Shown here: piece by piece, positions 1-5,834 of the stretch
How positions within the stretch are numbered: the first letter of the stretch is position 1
Layout of the letters: every line of letters starts with the position of its first letter
Assembly: GCA_007136595.1 (NCBI GenBank)
Contig: SLGQ01000142.1
Span: forward strand, 1-6,980
Direction: 5' to 3'
Origin: Candidatus Sumerlaeota bacterium
Lineage (GTDB): Bacteria; UBP6; UBA1177
DNA length: 6,980 bases
Notes under the pieces: model-generated
Seen by the model: only the letters and a program-made list of their open reading frames with translations
What the model was told of the DNA's origin: nothing
Databases searched by the model: none
Translations under genes and position numbers: made by a program

Positions 1-3
1 AAG

Positions 4-1197
4 ATGGCAAAAGCAAAATTTGAAAGGTCGAAGACACATGTAAACATTGGTACGATAGGACATGTTGACCATGGAAAAACGACCCTTACCGCAGCGATCA
101 CCAAGGTTCTTGCGGCTGCAGGGAATGCGGAATTTGTAAGTTTTGACAGTATAGACAAGGCACCTGAGGAAAGGGAAAGAGGTATCACGATAGCTACGGC
201 ACATGTTGAGTATCAGACAGAGAACCGTCACTATGCACATGTTGACTGTCCCGGTCACGCGGACTATGTGAAGAACATGATCACTGGAGCAGCTCAGATG
301 GACGGAGCGATCCTTGTTGTAAGTGCAGCGGATGGTCCTATGCCACAGACGAGGGAACACATACTTCTGAGCCGTCAGGTTGGAGTACCTTACATGGTAG
401 TTTTTTTGAACAAGGTTGACATGGTTGATGATGAAGAGTTGGTCGAGCTTGTTGAAATGGAAATAAGGGAGTTGTTGTCAGCGTATGAATTTCCCGGAGA
501 TGATATTCCTATAATCAAGGGAAGTGCATTGAATGCATTGAACAGTGATGATGCCGGTAGTCCTGAAGCGGCATGTATTCATGAGTTGATGGCGGCAGTA
601 GATGACTATATACCTGAACCTGAAAGGGACATAGACCGTCCATTTCTTATGCCTATAGAAGATGTTTTCACAATAAGTGGAAGAGGAACAGTTGTAACAG
701 GAAGGATCGAAAGGGGTATAGTCAGAGTTGGCGATAAGATCCAGATCGTTGGAATAAAGGATACAGTTGAAACGACCTGCACAGGTGTTGAAATGTTCCG
801 TAAGCTTCTTGATGAAGGAAGAGCCGGAGAGAATGTCGGCTGTCTTTTGAGAGGTATCAAGAAAACAGAAGTTGAAAGGGGTCAGGTATTGGCGAAACCT
901 GGTAGCATTACACCTCATACGAAGTTTGACGGAGAGGTTTATGTTCTTACGAAAGAAGAAGGTGGGAGACACACCCCGTTTTTTACCGGATACCGCCCCC
1001 AGTTCTTTTTCAGAACGACAGATGTAACGGGTACACTTGAACTTCCTGATGGAGTAAAGATGGTTATGCCCGGAGATAATATATCGATAAAAGTAAACCT
1101 TATAGTTCCGATAGCGATGGACGAAGGCTTGAGGTTTGCGATAAGAGAAGGCGGCCGTACAGTTGGTGCAGGCGTTGTTGCTAAAATTGTTGAGTAA
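4..1197 (+). CDS. tuf: Elongation factor Tu (EF-Tu)
   Basis: EF-Tu is the cytoplasmic GTPase that carries aminoacyl-tRNA to the ribosomal A site. The 397-residue protein is full length (E. coli about 394) with all three domains. The GTPase motifs are all visible: P-loop GHVDHGKT at 19-26, switch I RGITI at 59-63, DCPGH at 81-85 with the catalytic His85, NKVD at 136-139 and SAL at 174-176. Domain 2 begins near 210 and domain 3 near 305. Residues that match the E. coli kirromycin-resistance sites by eye alignment (L121, Q125, Y161, G320, Q333, A379) are all wild type. Residue 335 is Phe where E. coli has Tyr331, a mild change. The ATG follows the window edge by three bases, so its ribosome binding site is not visible. 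The gene ends 17 bases before rpsJ, which suggests a shared transcript. Lys AAG and Ile ATA codons are more frequent than in rplC and rplB. Confidence 0.99.
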   Translation: MAKAKFERSKTHVNIGTIGHVDHGKTTLTAAITKVLAAAGNAEFVSFDSIDKAPEERERGITIATAHVEYQTENRHYAHVDCPGHADYVKNMITGAAQMDGAILVVSAADGPMPQTREHILLSRQVGVPYMVVFLNKVDMVDDEELVELVEMEIRELLSAYEFPGDDIPIIKGSALNALNSDDAGSPEAACIHELMAAVDDYIPEPERDIDRPFLMPIEDVFTISGRGTVVTGRIERGIVRVGDKIQIVGIKDTVETTCTGVEMFRKLLDEGRAGENVGCLLRGIKKTEVERGQVLAKPGSITPHTKFDGEVYVLTKEEGGRHTPFFTGYRPQFFFRTTDVTGTLELPDGVKMVMPGDNISIKVNLIVPIAMDEGLRFAIREGGRTVGAGVVAKIVE

Positions 1198-1214
1198 ACA
1201 TAAGAGGTGTTGTA

Positions 1215-1523
1215 GTGAGCGATAAGATTAGAATCAAGCTTAAAGCATTTGATCACAAGATACTCGACCAGTCAGTTAGTGAGATCATTGACATTGTGTC
1301 GCGTAGCGGTGCCAGAATCGCAGGTCCGATTCCTCTCCCGACAAAGATTCACAAATACTGTGTACTTCGATCTCCGCATGTTAATAAAAAGTCGAGAGAG
1401 CAGTTTGAAATGAGGATACATAGAAGAATACTTGATATTCTCAACCCCACTAACCAGACAATGGATGAGCTGATGAAAACAGATCTTTCCGCCGGGGTAG
1501 AGATAGAGATCAAGACTTATTAG
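1215..1523 (+). CDS. rpsJ: Small ribosomal subunit protein S10 (uS10, NusE)
   Basis: S10 is a 30S head protein and, as NusE, also joins NusB in antitermination complexes in bacteria where this has been studied. The 102-residue protein has the family's usual length and conserved blocks: IRIKLKAFDH near the N-terminus, GPIPLPTK at about 36-43, and LRSPHVNKKSREQFE in the middle, followed by the DLSAGVEIEI ending. The start is GTG at 1215, preceded by the Shine-Dalgarno sequence AAGAGGTG at 1202-1209 with five bases between them; no alternative start upstream is plausible because a stop codon lies directly before the GTG in frame. It follows tuf by 17 bases and precedes rplC by 46 bases, the second longest gap in the window. 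There is no room in front of the gene for the long L4-responsive leader known from E. coli. Confidence 0.98.
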   Translation: MSDKIRIKLKAFDHKILDQSVSEIIDIVSRSGARIAGPIPLPTKIHKYCVLRSPHVNKKSREQFEMRIHRRILDILNPTNQTMDELMKTDLSAGVEIEIKTY

Positions 1524-1569
1524 TAATGAGGGATTAATTTTTTGATGTCTTAAAGCAGAGAGGATTGTT

Positions 1570-2190
1570 ATGGCTGCTGGACTTATAGGAAAAAAAGTTG
1601 GCATGACTCAGTTCTTTAGAGAAGACGGCAGATTGCTGCCTGTCACCATTCTTCAGGCGGGTCCATGCTTTGTAATTCAGAAAAAAGAAGCTGCCAAAGA
1701 TGGCTACAATGCCATTCAGGTAGGCTTCGAAAGAAAAGAAAAGAATGTGAAAAAACCTGAGGCGGGCCACTTTAAAGCTGCCCAGACAGGTGTTTTCAAG
1801 AAACTTAAAGAGTTCAGAGTGGACGAGAGTGAAATAGTTAACTATGAACTCGGATCTGAACTTAATGTTTCTATCTTCCAGCCTGGTGAAAAGGTTAAAG
1901 TAACAGGTTTCACTAAAGGAAGAGGTTTTGCAGGTGTTGTTAAAAGATGGAATTTCGGTGGTGGAAGAAAAACCCACGGTTCAAAATTCCACAGAAGGAC
2001 CGGATCGATCGGTCAATGTGTCAACCCTGGAAAAGTATGGAAAGGGAAAAAGATGCCGGGACATTACGGAAACGAAAGAGTTACCGTTAAAAATCTTGAG
2101 ATCGTAAAAGTTATTCCGGCAGACAATGCAATTGTTGTTAAAGGTGCGGTCCCCGGTGCGACCGGTGGTATCGTTTACATTAAAAAGTAG
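1570..2190 (+). CDS. rplC: Large ribosomal subunit protein L3 (uL3)
   Basis: L3 is an early-assembly 50S protein that binds 23S rRNA near its 3' end and reaches toward the peptidyl transferase centre. The 206-residue product begins with the typical GLIGKKVGMTQ and contains the family signature around VTGFTKGRGFAGVVKRWNF (111-129), then THGSKFHRRTGSIGQ and KGKKMPGHYGNERVTV in the central extension, and ends with KGAVPGATGG. The position that aligns by eye with the PrmB-methylated Gln150 of E. coli L3 is Val151 here, so that modification is not expected. The ATG is preceded by AGAGAGGA at 1557-1564, five bases upstream. Codon use is rich in AAA (Lys), AGA (Arg) and ATT/ATC (Ile), different from tuf. 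It is followed 13 bases later by rplD. Confidence 0.98.
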   Translation: MAAGLIGKKVGMTQFFREDGRLLPVTILQAGPCFVIQKKEAAKDGYNAIQVGFERKEKNVKKPEAGHFKAAQTGVFKKLKEFRVDESEIVNYELGSELNVSIFQPGEKVKVTGFTKGRGFAGVVKRWNFGGGRKTHGSKFHRRTGSIGQCVNPGKVWKGKKMPGHYGNERVTVKNLEIVKVIPADNAIVVKGAVPGATGGIVYIKK

Positions 2191-2198
2191 AGTGGAGG
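2191..2198 (+). promoter_or_regulatory. Ribosome binding site that sets the rplD start
   Basis: AGTGGAGG lies five bases before the ATG at 2204, directly after the rplC stop. The same frame stays open upstream to an ATG at 2126, inside rplC, but that extension would add 26 residues unlike L4 and has no such site in front of it. This places the rplD start at 2204. Confidence 0.8.
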
Positions 2199-2203
2199 CT
2201 GAC

Positions 2204-2836
2204 ATGCCCGTTGTTGAAGTATTTGATAAATTCAAAACAAAAATTGAAGAGATCGAGCTGAAAGACTCTGTTTTTGCAGTTCCAACGGAAAATAAAATTG
2301 CACTGATTTCTGAAGTTATAAAAATGCAGACTGCTTCATGGAGGCAGGGAACGCATTCGACAAGGACTTATGCTACAATTTCCGGTGGATGCTCAAAACC
2401 GTGGAGACAGAAAGGGACAGGTAGAGCAAGAAGAGGAACCACAAGAGCGTCAACACTTAGAGGAGGTGCTCCTGCATTTGGTCCTCAGCCGAGAGATTAT
2501 TCTTATACCATCCCGAAAAAGAAAAGAAAAGCGGCTATGAAAGCTCTTCTTTCAGAAAGGCTTGGAAATGGAAATCTTTTTGTTGTCAAAGAATTTAATT
2601 TTGAAAACATTAAAACCAAAGAAGCAGTTTCCATTCTTAAAGGTAAGTGGTCACTTGATGAGGCAATAATTGTCGGCGGTGACTGTGAAGAGAAATTTGT
2701 TCTCAGTGTTCGTAATGTTCCTGAATTTCTTTTTATTCATAAGACCCAGATAAATCTTTATGATATCATGGCTTACAGGAATGTTATTTTTACTGAAGAA
2801 GCTGTGAAATATGTTGACGAGGTGCTTGCAAAATGA
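2204..2836 (+). CDS. rplD: Large ribosomal subunit protein L4 (uL4)
   Basis: L4 binds domain I of 23S rRNA early in assembly and lines the peptide exit tunnel with its long loop. From the ATG at 2204 the protein is 210 residues, close to the family norm, and begins PVVEVFDKF. The tunnel loop spans about 45-98 and carries the hallmark KPWRQKGTGRARRG (65-78) and FGPQPRDYSY. The Lys that matches the E. coli macrolide-resistance site (K63 there) is intact at position 70. The globular part ends in INLYDIMAYRNVIFTEEAV, as is usual. In E. coli L4 represses its own operon through the S10 leader; no equivalent leader is visible before rpsJ in this window, so that control may be absent or lie elsewhere. 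The stop TGA overlaps the start of rplW in an ATGA arrangement, suggesting coupled translation of L4 and L23. Confidence 0.97.
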   Translation: MPVVEVFDKFKTKIEEIELKDSVFAVPTENKIALISEVIKMQTASWRQGTHSTRTYATISGGCSKPWRQKGTGRARRGTTRASTLRGGAPAFGPQPRDYSYTIPKKKRKAAMKALLSERLGNGNLFVVKEFNFENIKTKEAVSILKGKWSLDEAIIVGGDCEEKFVLSVRNVPEFLFIHKTQINLYDIMAYRNVIFTEEAVKYVDEVLAK

Positions 2837-3132
2837 AGAAGGAAAAACATTTTGACATTATAAAAAGACCTCTTTTAACAGAGAAATCGACTATGGCGGC
2901 TGATGTTGAAAAACCTTTGTATCTTTTTGAGGTTTCACTGAAATCATCAAAAGAGGAAATAAAGGAAGCTGTTGAATCGGTTTTCGATGTTGAAGTACAC
3001 AGTGTAAATACTGTTATCATGAGAGGTAAGCCGAAAAGAGTCGGCAGGATATCAAGTTCCCGGTCCAACTGGAAAAAAGCGTATGTTACGCTCAAGCAGG
3101 GACACCAGATCAATCTGGTAGAGGGATTGTAA
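2833..3132 (+). CDS. rplW: Large ribosomal subunit protein L23 (uL23)
   Basis: L23 sits at the exit of the nascent-chain tunnel, where it docks trigger factor and the signal recognition particle. The 99-residue protein has the expected size for a bacterial L23. It starts with the conserved IIKRPLLTEKST block; Glu17 corresponds to the Glu18 of E. coli L23 that contacts trigger factor. The middle shows the typical helix and strand pattern with VFDVEVHSVNT, followed by the basic rRNA-binding loop around 65-81 (GKPKRVGRISSSRSNWKKA) and the closing strand AYVTL. The ATG at 2833 overlaps the rplD stop by four bases, and the 3' end of rplD offers only a GAGG-like element (GACGAGG, near 2816-2822) as a binding site, so translation is probably coupled to rplD. 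It precedes rplB by 28 bases. Confidence 0.97.
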   Translation: MKKEKHFDIIKRPLLTEKSTMAADVEKPLYLFEVSLKSSKEEIKEAVESVFDVEVHSVNTVIMRGKPKRVGRISSSRSNWKKAYVTLKQGHQINLVEGL

Positions 3133-3160
3133 ACTTAAGTGAAGATATTGGAGAAGAATT

Positions 3161-3991
3161 ATGGGTATTAAAGTTTTCAAACCGACTTCCAACGGTCGCA
3201 GAAATATGACCGCAAGTGATTATTCGGAAATTACGAAGTCGAAGCCCGAGAAATCTCTTATCGAACCGATCAAAAAGTCGGGCGGTAGAAACAACAAAGG
3301 ACGGATTACCTGTCGCCATAAAGGTGGCGGAAACAAAAGGATGTACAGGATCATAGACTTTAAAAGGAATAAATTCGATGTTCCCGGAAAAGTAAATGCG
3401 ATCGAGTACGATCCTAACAGAAATGCAAGAATAGCTCTGATTTTCTACAATGACGGTGAAAAAAGGTACATCATTGCACCTCACAACCTCAATGTAGGTG
3501 ACACTATCATTTCAGCCGGTGAAAAAGAAGCTGACATTAAACCCGGCAATTCAATGAAACTCAGATATATTCCTGTTGGTACTTTCATTCACAATGTAGA
3601 ACTCAAGATCGGCAAAGGCGGACAGATCGCAAGAGCGGCAGCGGCAGGTGTACAGGTTCTTGGAAAAGAACATGACCACGCAACTGTGAGAATGCCAAGC
3701 GGTGAGATCCGTATTGTCCACATTGAATGCAGAGCGACAGTGGGAACTGTTGGAAACCAGGAAATTTCCAACATCAAGATCGGTAAAGCAGGGAAGAAAA
3801 GATGGCTCGGTATCAGACCTACGGTCAGAGGTGTCGTTATGAACCCTGTTGATCACCCTCACGGCGGTGGAGAAGGTAAAACATCGGGCGGTCGTCATCC
3901 GGTTACTCCATGGGGTAAACCTACAAAAGGATACAGAACCCGGAACAACAGCAGAACTGATAAGTTCATAATTAGAAGAAGAAAGAGTTAA
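3161..3991 (+). CDS. rplB: Large ribosomal subunit protein L2 (uL2)
   Basis: L2 is among the most conserved 50S proteins; it is needed for subunit association and for building the peptidyl transferase centre. The product is 276 residues, the usual bacterial length. The N-terminal OB-like domain has GGRNNKGRITCRHKGGG (41-57) and IDFKRNKFDVPGKV; the SH3-like domain contains GQIARAAAAGVQVLGKE (154-170) and MPSGEIR. The C-terminal extension holds the signature NPVDHPHGGGEGKT (228-241), which contains the histidine known as His229 in E. coli, then HPVTPWGKPTKGYRTR. The ATG is preceded by TGGAGAAG at 3149-3156, four bases upstream. It lies between L23 and S19 as in the standard S10 operon. Confidence 0.98.
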   Translation: MGIKVFKPTSNGRRNMTASDYSEITKSKPEKSLIEPIKKSGGRNNKGRITCRHKGGGNKRMYRIIDFKRNKFDVPGKVNAIEYDPNRNARIALIFYNDGEKRYIIAPHNLNVGDTIISAGEKEADIKPGNSMKLRYIPVGTFIHNVELKIGKGGQIARAAAAGVQVLGKEHDHATVRMPSGEIRIVHIECRATVGTVGNQEISNIKIGKAGKKRWLGIRPTVRGVVMNPVDHPHGGGEGKTSGGRHPVTPWGKPTKGYRTRNNSRTDKFIIRRRKS

Positions 3992-4018
3992 TTAACTTGA
4001 TTTATGTAGGAGGATAAA

Positions 4019-4285
4019 GTGCCTCGTTCGGTAAAAAAAGGACCTTTCATAGATGGACATCTTTGGAAGAAAGTAGTTAAAGCTATAGACAGTGGCGATA
4101 AAAAGCCGGTAAAGACATGGTCGAGAAGATCCACTATCGTTCCGGAAATGGTAGGACTTACTTTTGCAGTGCATAACGGACAGAAGTTTGTACCTGTTTT
4201 CATTACTGAGGATATGGTCGGATTTAAGCTCGGTGAATTTTCTCCGACGAGAACATTCAGGTCGCATGCCGGCAGCAAGAAATAA
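4019..4285 (+). CDS. rpsS: Small ribosomal subunit protein S19 (uS19)
   Basis: S19 forms a complex with S13 in the 30S head and contacts the A-site region. The 88-residue protein is slightly shorter than E. coli S19 (92) because its basic C-terminal tail is short. It begins PRSVKKGPFIDGHL, the usual opening, and contains WSRRSTIVPEMVG (34-46), VHNGQKFVPVFITEDMVG and the signature KLGEFSPTRTFRSH (70-83). The start is GTG at 4019, with a very strong ribosome binding site TAGGAGGA at 4007-4014, four bases before it. The gene is followed by an unusually long 72-base gap before rplV that carries a terminator-like hairpin; a second small hairpin includes the last codons and stop codon. Confidence 0.97.
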   Translation: MPRSVKKGPFIDGHLWKKVVKAIDSGDKKPVKTWSRRSTIVPEMVGLTFAVHNGQKFVPVFITEDMVGFKLGEFSPTRTFRSHAGSKK

Positions 4286-4293
4286 AAGCTTGC
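4275..4293 (+). promoter_or_regulatory. Small hairpin spanning the rpsS stop codon
   Basis: GCAAG at 4275-4279 can pair with CTTGC at 4289-4293 across a nine-base A-rich loop that contains the rpsS stop codon (4283-4285). It is only five base pairs, so it may be chance. It is listed because it sits just upstream of the stronger hairpin at 4303-4324 and fits inside a possible alternative fold (4266-4271 with 4303-4308). Confidence 0.25.
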
Positions 4294-4302
4294 AAATTGT
4301 TT

Positions 4303-4336
4303 CGGCGTATGTAAAATAACGCCGCTGAATTTTTTT
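4303..4336 (+). terminator. Intrinsic terminator-like hairpin in the rpsS-rplV gap
   Basis: CGGCGT at 4303-4308 pairs perfectly with ACGCCG at 4319-4324 across a ten-base AT-rich loop, followed by CTGAA and then seven T's at 4330-4336. This is the shape of a Rho-independent terminator, although five bases separate the stem from the T-run, more than in a strong terminator, and the stem is only six pairs. Because essential ribosomal genes continue downstream, it more likely acts, if at all, as a partial terminator, attenuator or RNA processing/stability structure. The remaining bases of the gap only supply the rplV ribosome binding site (TTGGAG, 4345-4350). Confidence 0.45.
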
Positions 4337-4357
4337 GAAAATCGTTGGAGATGCGAT

Positions 4358-4705
4358 ATGGAAGCAAAGATTGTTAGAGCAAAGCTCAGAAATTTCAGGA
4401 TGTCACCCAGAAGAATGAGGGAGATTGCTGACATCATAAGAGGTAAAAGTGCGGGAGATGCCAGGAATGTTCTTGAATTCACCCCCCGGAAATCAGCAGT
4501 AGCCATCAAAAAGCTTCTTGATTCGGCAATAGCGAATGCTGAGAACAATTTTAACCTTGACCCTGACAACCTTTATATTAAAACCATTATGGTTGATGAA
4601 GGTGCCACATGGAAAAGGTTTGTTCCGAGAGCTCAGGGTAGAGCTGCAAGGATTTTAAAAAGAACAAGCCATGTAACAATTGAGCTTGCGGAGAATCAAC
4701 AGTGA
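4358..4705 (+). CDS. rplV: Large ribosomal subunit protein L22 (uL22)
   Basis: L22 contacts all six domains of 23S rRNA and lines the exit tunnel beside L4. The 115-residue protein is near the family length. The N-terminal helix region shows the typical MSPRRMREIADIIRGK (15-30), followed by the LLDSAIANAENN helix (53-64). The long tunnel hairpin lies at about 79-103 and includes VDEGATWKRFVPRAQGRA and RILKRTSH; there is no deletion like those known to give macrolide resistance in E. coli. The ATG at 4358 has TTGGAG at 4345-4350, seven bases upstream; another ATG at 4351 is out of frame. Its 72-base separation from rpsS is unusual for this gene pair and contains a terminator-like hairpin, so expression from here on may be adjusted relative to the genes before it. 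Confidence 0.97.
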   Translation: MEAKIVRAKLRNFRMSPRRMREIADIIRGKSAGDARNVLEFTPRKSAVAIKKLLDSAIANAENNFNLDPDNLYIKTIMVDEGATWKRFVPRAQGRAARILKRTSHVTIELAENQQ

Positions 4706-4717
4706 AATTAATCATAA

Positions 4718-4725
4718 TGGAGGTG
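4718..4725 (+). promoter_or_regulatory. Ribosome binding site for the TTG start of rpsC
   Basis: TGGAGGTG lies four bases before the TTG at 4730. In the rpsC frame a stop codon, TGA at 4724-4726, overlaps this site, so no longer start exists, and the conserved GQKVNP begins directly after the TTG. Together these fix TTG as the initiation codon. Confidence 0.85.
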
Positions 4726-4729
4726 AACT

Positions 4730-5398
4730 TTGGGACAGAAGGTTAATCCCATTGGTCTCAGGCTCGGGATAACCCGGACATGGGAATCGGTATGGTACAG
4801 CCATAGAAATTACAGAAAATGGCTCCACGAGGACCTTGAGATCAGGAAAGTTGTGAAAAAAGAGTTTTATCCGGCAGGATTGGCAAAGATCGACATTGAG
4901 CGGTCAGGCGAGAGATTGAAACTCATAATTCACACAGCTAAACCGGGAATAGTTGTCGGCAGAAAAGGTGTCGGTATCGAAAAGATCAAAGAGATGGTTC
5001 AAAAGATCGCAAAAGATACTACTGACATATTTGTTCAGACCGAAGAAGTTAGAAAACCTGAGGTAGATGCTCAGCTTGTAAGTGAAAACATAGCAGAACA
5101 GCTTGAAAGAAGAGCACATTTCAGAAGAGTAATGAAAAGGGCCATAGGCCTTGCAATGAAAAGTGGTGCCGAAGGAATAAAAGTTCAGGCATCAGGCCGT
5201 TTAGGTGGCGCTGAAATGAGAAGGACGGAAAGATACCAGGAAGGTAGAACACCCCTTCACACACTCAGAGCGAACATCGATTACGGTTATGCAACGGCAA
5301 ACACCACTTACGGTGTTATCGGAGTCAAAGTATGGCTCGCTAAAGGAGAATCGCCGACTAAAAAGTCTGCGGTAAAAAGGAAACCTAAAAACAGATGA
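4730..5398 (+). CDS. rpsC: Small ribosomal subunit protein S3 (uS3)
   Basis: S3 is a 30S head protein at the mRNA entry channel, with roles in mRNA unwinding and proofreading of initiation in E. coli. The 222-residue product begins MGQKVNPIGLRLG, the family opening, and has a type II KH domain with the GRKG loop at 77-80. The basic helix QLERRAHFRRVMKRA (124-138) matches the helicase-associated segment of E. coli S3 (Arg131, Arg132, Lys135 region). The C-terminal domain has the signature GRLGGAEMRRTERYQEGR (156-173), PLHTLRANIDYG and TYGVIGVKVWLAKGE, then a short basic tail. Initiation is at TTG, a rare start for such a highly expressed gene, compensated by a strong ribosome binding site. It lies 24 bases after rplV and 16 before rplP. 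Confidence 0.97.
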   Translation: MGQKVNPIGLRLGITRTWESVWYSHRNYRKWLHEDLEIRKVVKKEFYPAGLAKIDIERSGERLKLIIHTAKPGIVVGRKGVGIEKIKEMVQKIAKDTTDIFVQTEEVRKPEVDAQLVSENIAEQLERRAHFRRVMKRAIGLAMKSGAEGIKVQASGRLGGAEMRRTERYQEGRTPLHTLRANIDYGYATANTTYGVIGVKVWLAKGESPTKKSAVKRKPKNR

Positions 5399-5414
5399 AT
5401 TGCAGGTATAAACC

Positions 5415-5834
5415 ATGTTAATGCCAAATAAGGTCAAACACAGAAAAGTTATGAAGGGTAAAAGACGGGGTCTTGCCACTTCATGTAACTCAATAGATTT
5501 TGGAGATTTTGCTCTGAAAGCTGTTGAATGCGGCTGGATAACCAGCAGACAGATCGAGGCTGCCCGTGTAGCTATTATGAGAGCGGTAAAAAGAGGCGGC
5601 AGAATGTGGATCAGGATATTCCCTGATAAACCGGTAACTAAAAAGCCTCTTGAAGTTAGAATGGGAAAAGGAAAAGGTAATCCTGAAGAATGGGTATGTG
5701 TCATTAAGCCGGGAAGAGTTCTTTTTGAGCTTGGAGATGTTGAGCCCACAGTTGCCAGGGAAGCCTTTCGTCTTGCTTCACACAAGCTTCCTTTAAAAAC
5801 AAAGATCATTGGAAAGGGGGATGAACTAAGATGA
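5415..5834 (+). CDS. rplP: Large ribosomal subunit protein L16 (uL16)
   Basis: L16 is a late-assembly 50S protein next to the A-site tRNA elbow and 5S rRNA. The 139-residue product begins MLMPNKVKHRK, as bacterial L16 usually does, which supports the first of two nearby ATGs (5415 rather than 5421). Conserved blocks are ITSRQIEAARVAIMRAVKRGG (42-62), MWIRIFPDKPVTKKP (64-78), VRMGKGKGNPEEWV (81-94), and PGRVLFEL (99-106). Arg82 aligns with the Arg81 that is hydroxylated in E. coli by RoxA; whether this organism modifies it cannot be told here. The upstream site, GCAGGT at 5402-5407, is weaker than at the other genes, so translation may depend partly on coupling to rpsC, whose stop is 16 bases away. 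Its stop TGA overlaps the rpmC start (ATGA). Confidence 0.97.
   Translation: MLMPNKVKHRKVMKGKRRGLATSCNSIDFGDFALKAVECGWITSRQIEAARVAIMRAVKRGGRMWIRIFPDKPVTKKPLEVRMGKGKGNPEEWVCVIKPGRVLFELGDVEPTVAREAFRLASHKLPLKTKIIGKGDELR

Noticed and set aside
401..408. Run of seven T's in tuf as a possible slippage or frameshift site
   Set aside because: The frame continues correctly through the conserved VVFLNKVD on both sides, and no downstream alternative product is apparent.
478..972. Open frame of 164 codons on the minus strand inside tuf
   Set aside because: It lies entirely opposite a fully conserved EF-Tu, has no recognisable protein pattern, and arises from the codon bias of the sense gene.
1524..1569. 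Possible terminator or leader in the 46-base rpsJ-rplC gap (TAAT/ATTA followed by six T's, and a three-codon frame at 1526)
   Set aside because: The only stem is four A-T pairs, too weak for a terminator, and a three-codon frame is expected by chance. The gap otherwise only carries the rplC ribosome binding site.
2126..2203. N-terminal extension of L4 by 26 residues from an ATG inside rplC
   Set aside because: The extension is the rplC sequence in another frame, does not resemble L4, and a strong ribosome binding site precedes the ATG at 2204.
3133..3140. Eight-base palindrome ACTTAAGT after rplW
   Set aside because: Short, AT-rich and isolated; it cannot form a stable hairpin and matches no site I can name.
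3988..4569. Open frame of 193 codons on the minus strand across rpsS, the gap and rplV
   Set aside because: Opposite two conserved ribosomal genes, with hydrophobic low-information sequence and no clear ribosome binding site; a shadow frame.
5201..5809. Open frame of 202 codons on the minus strand opposite rpsC and rplP
   Set aside because: Antisense to conserved coding sequence, no family resemblance; a shadow frame despite its length.
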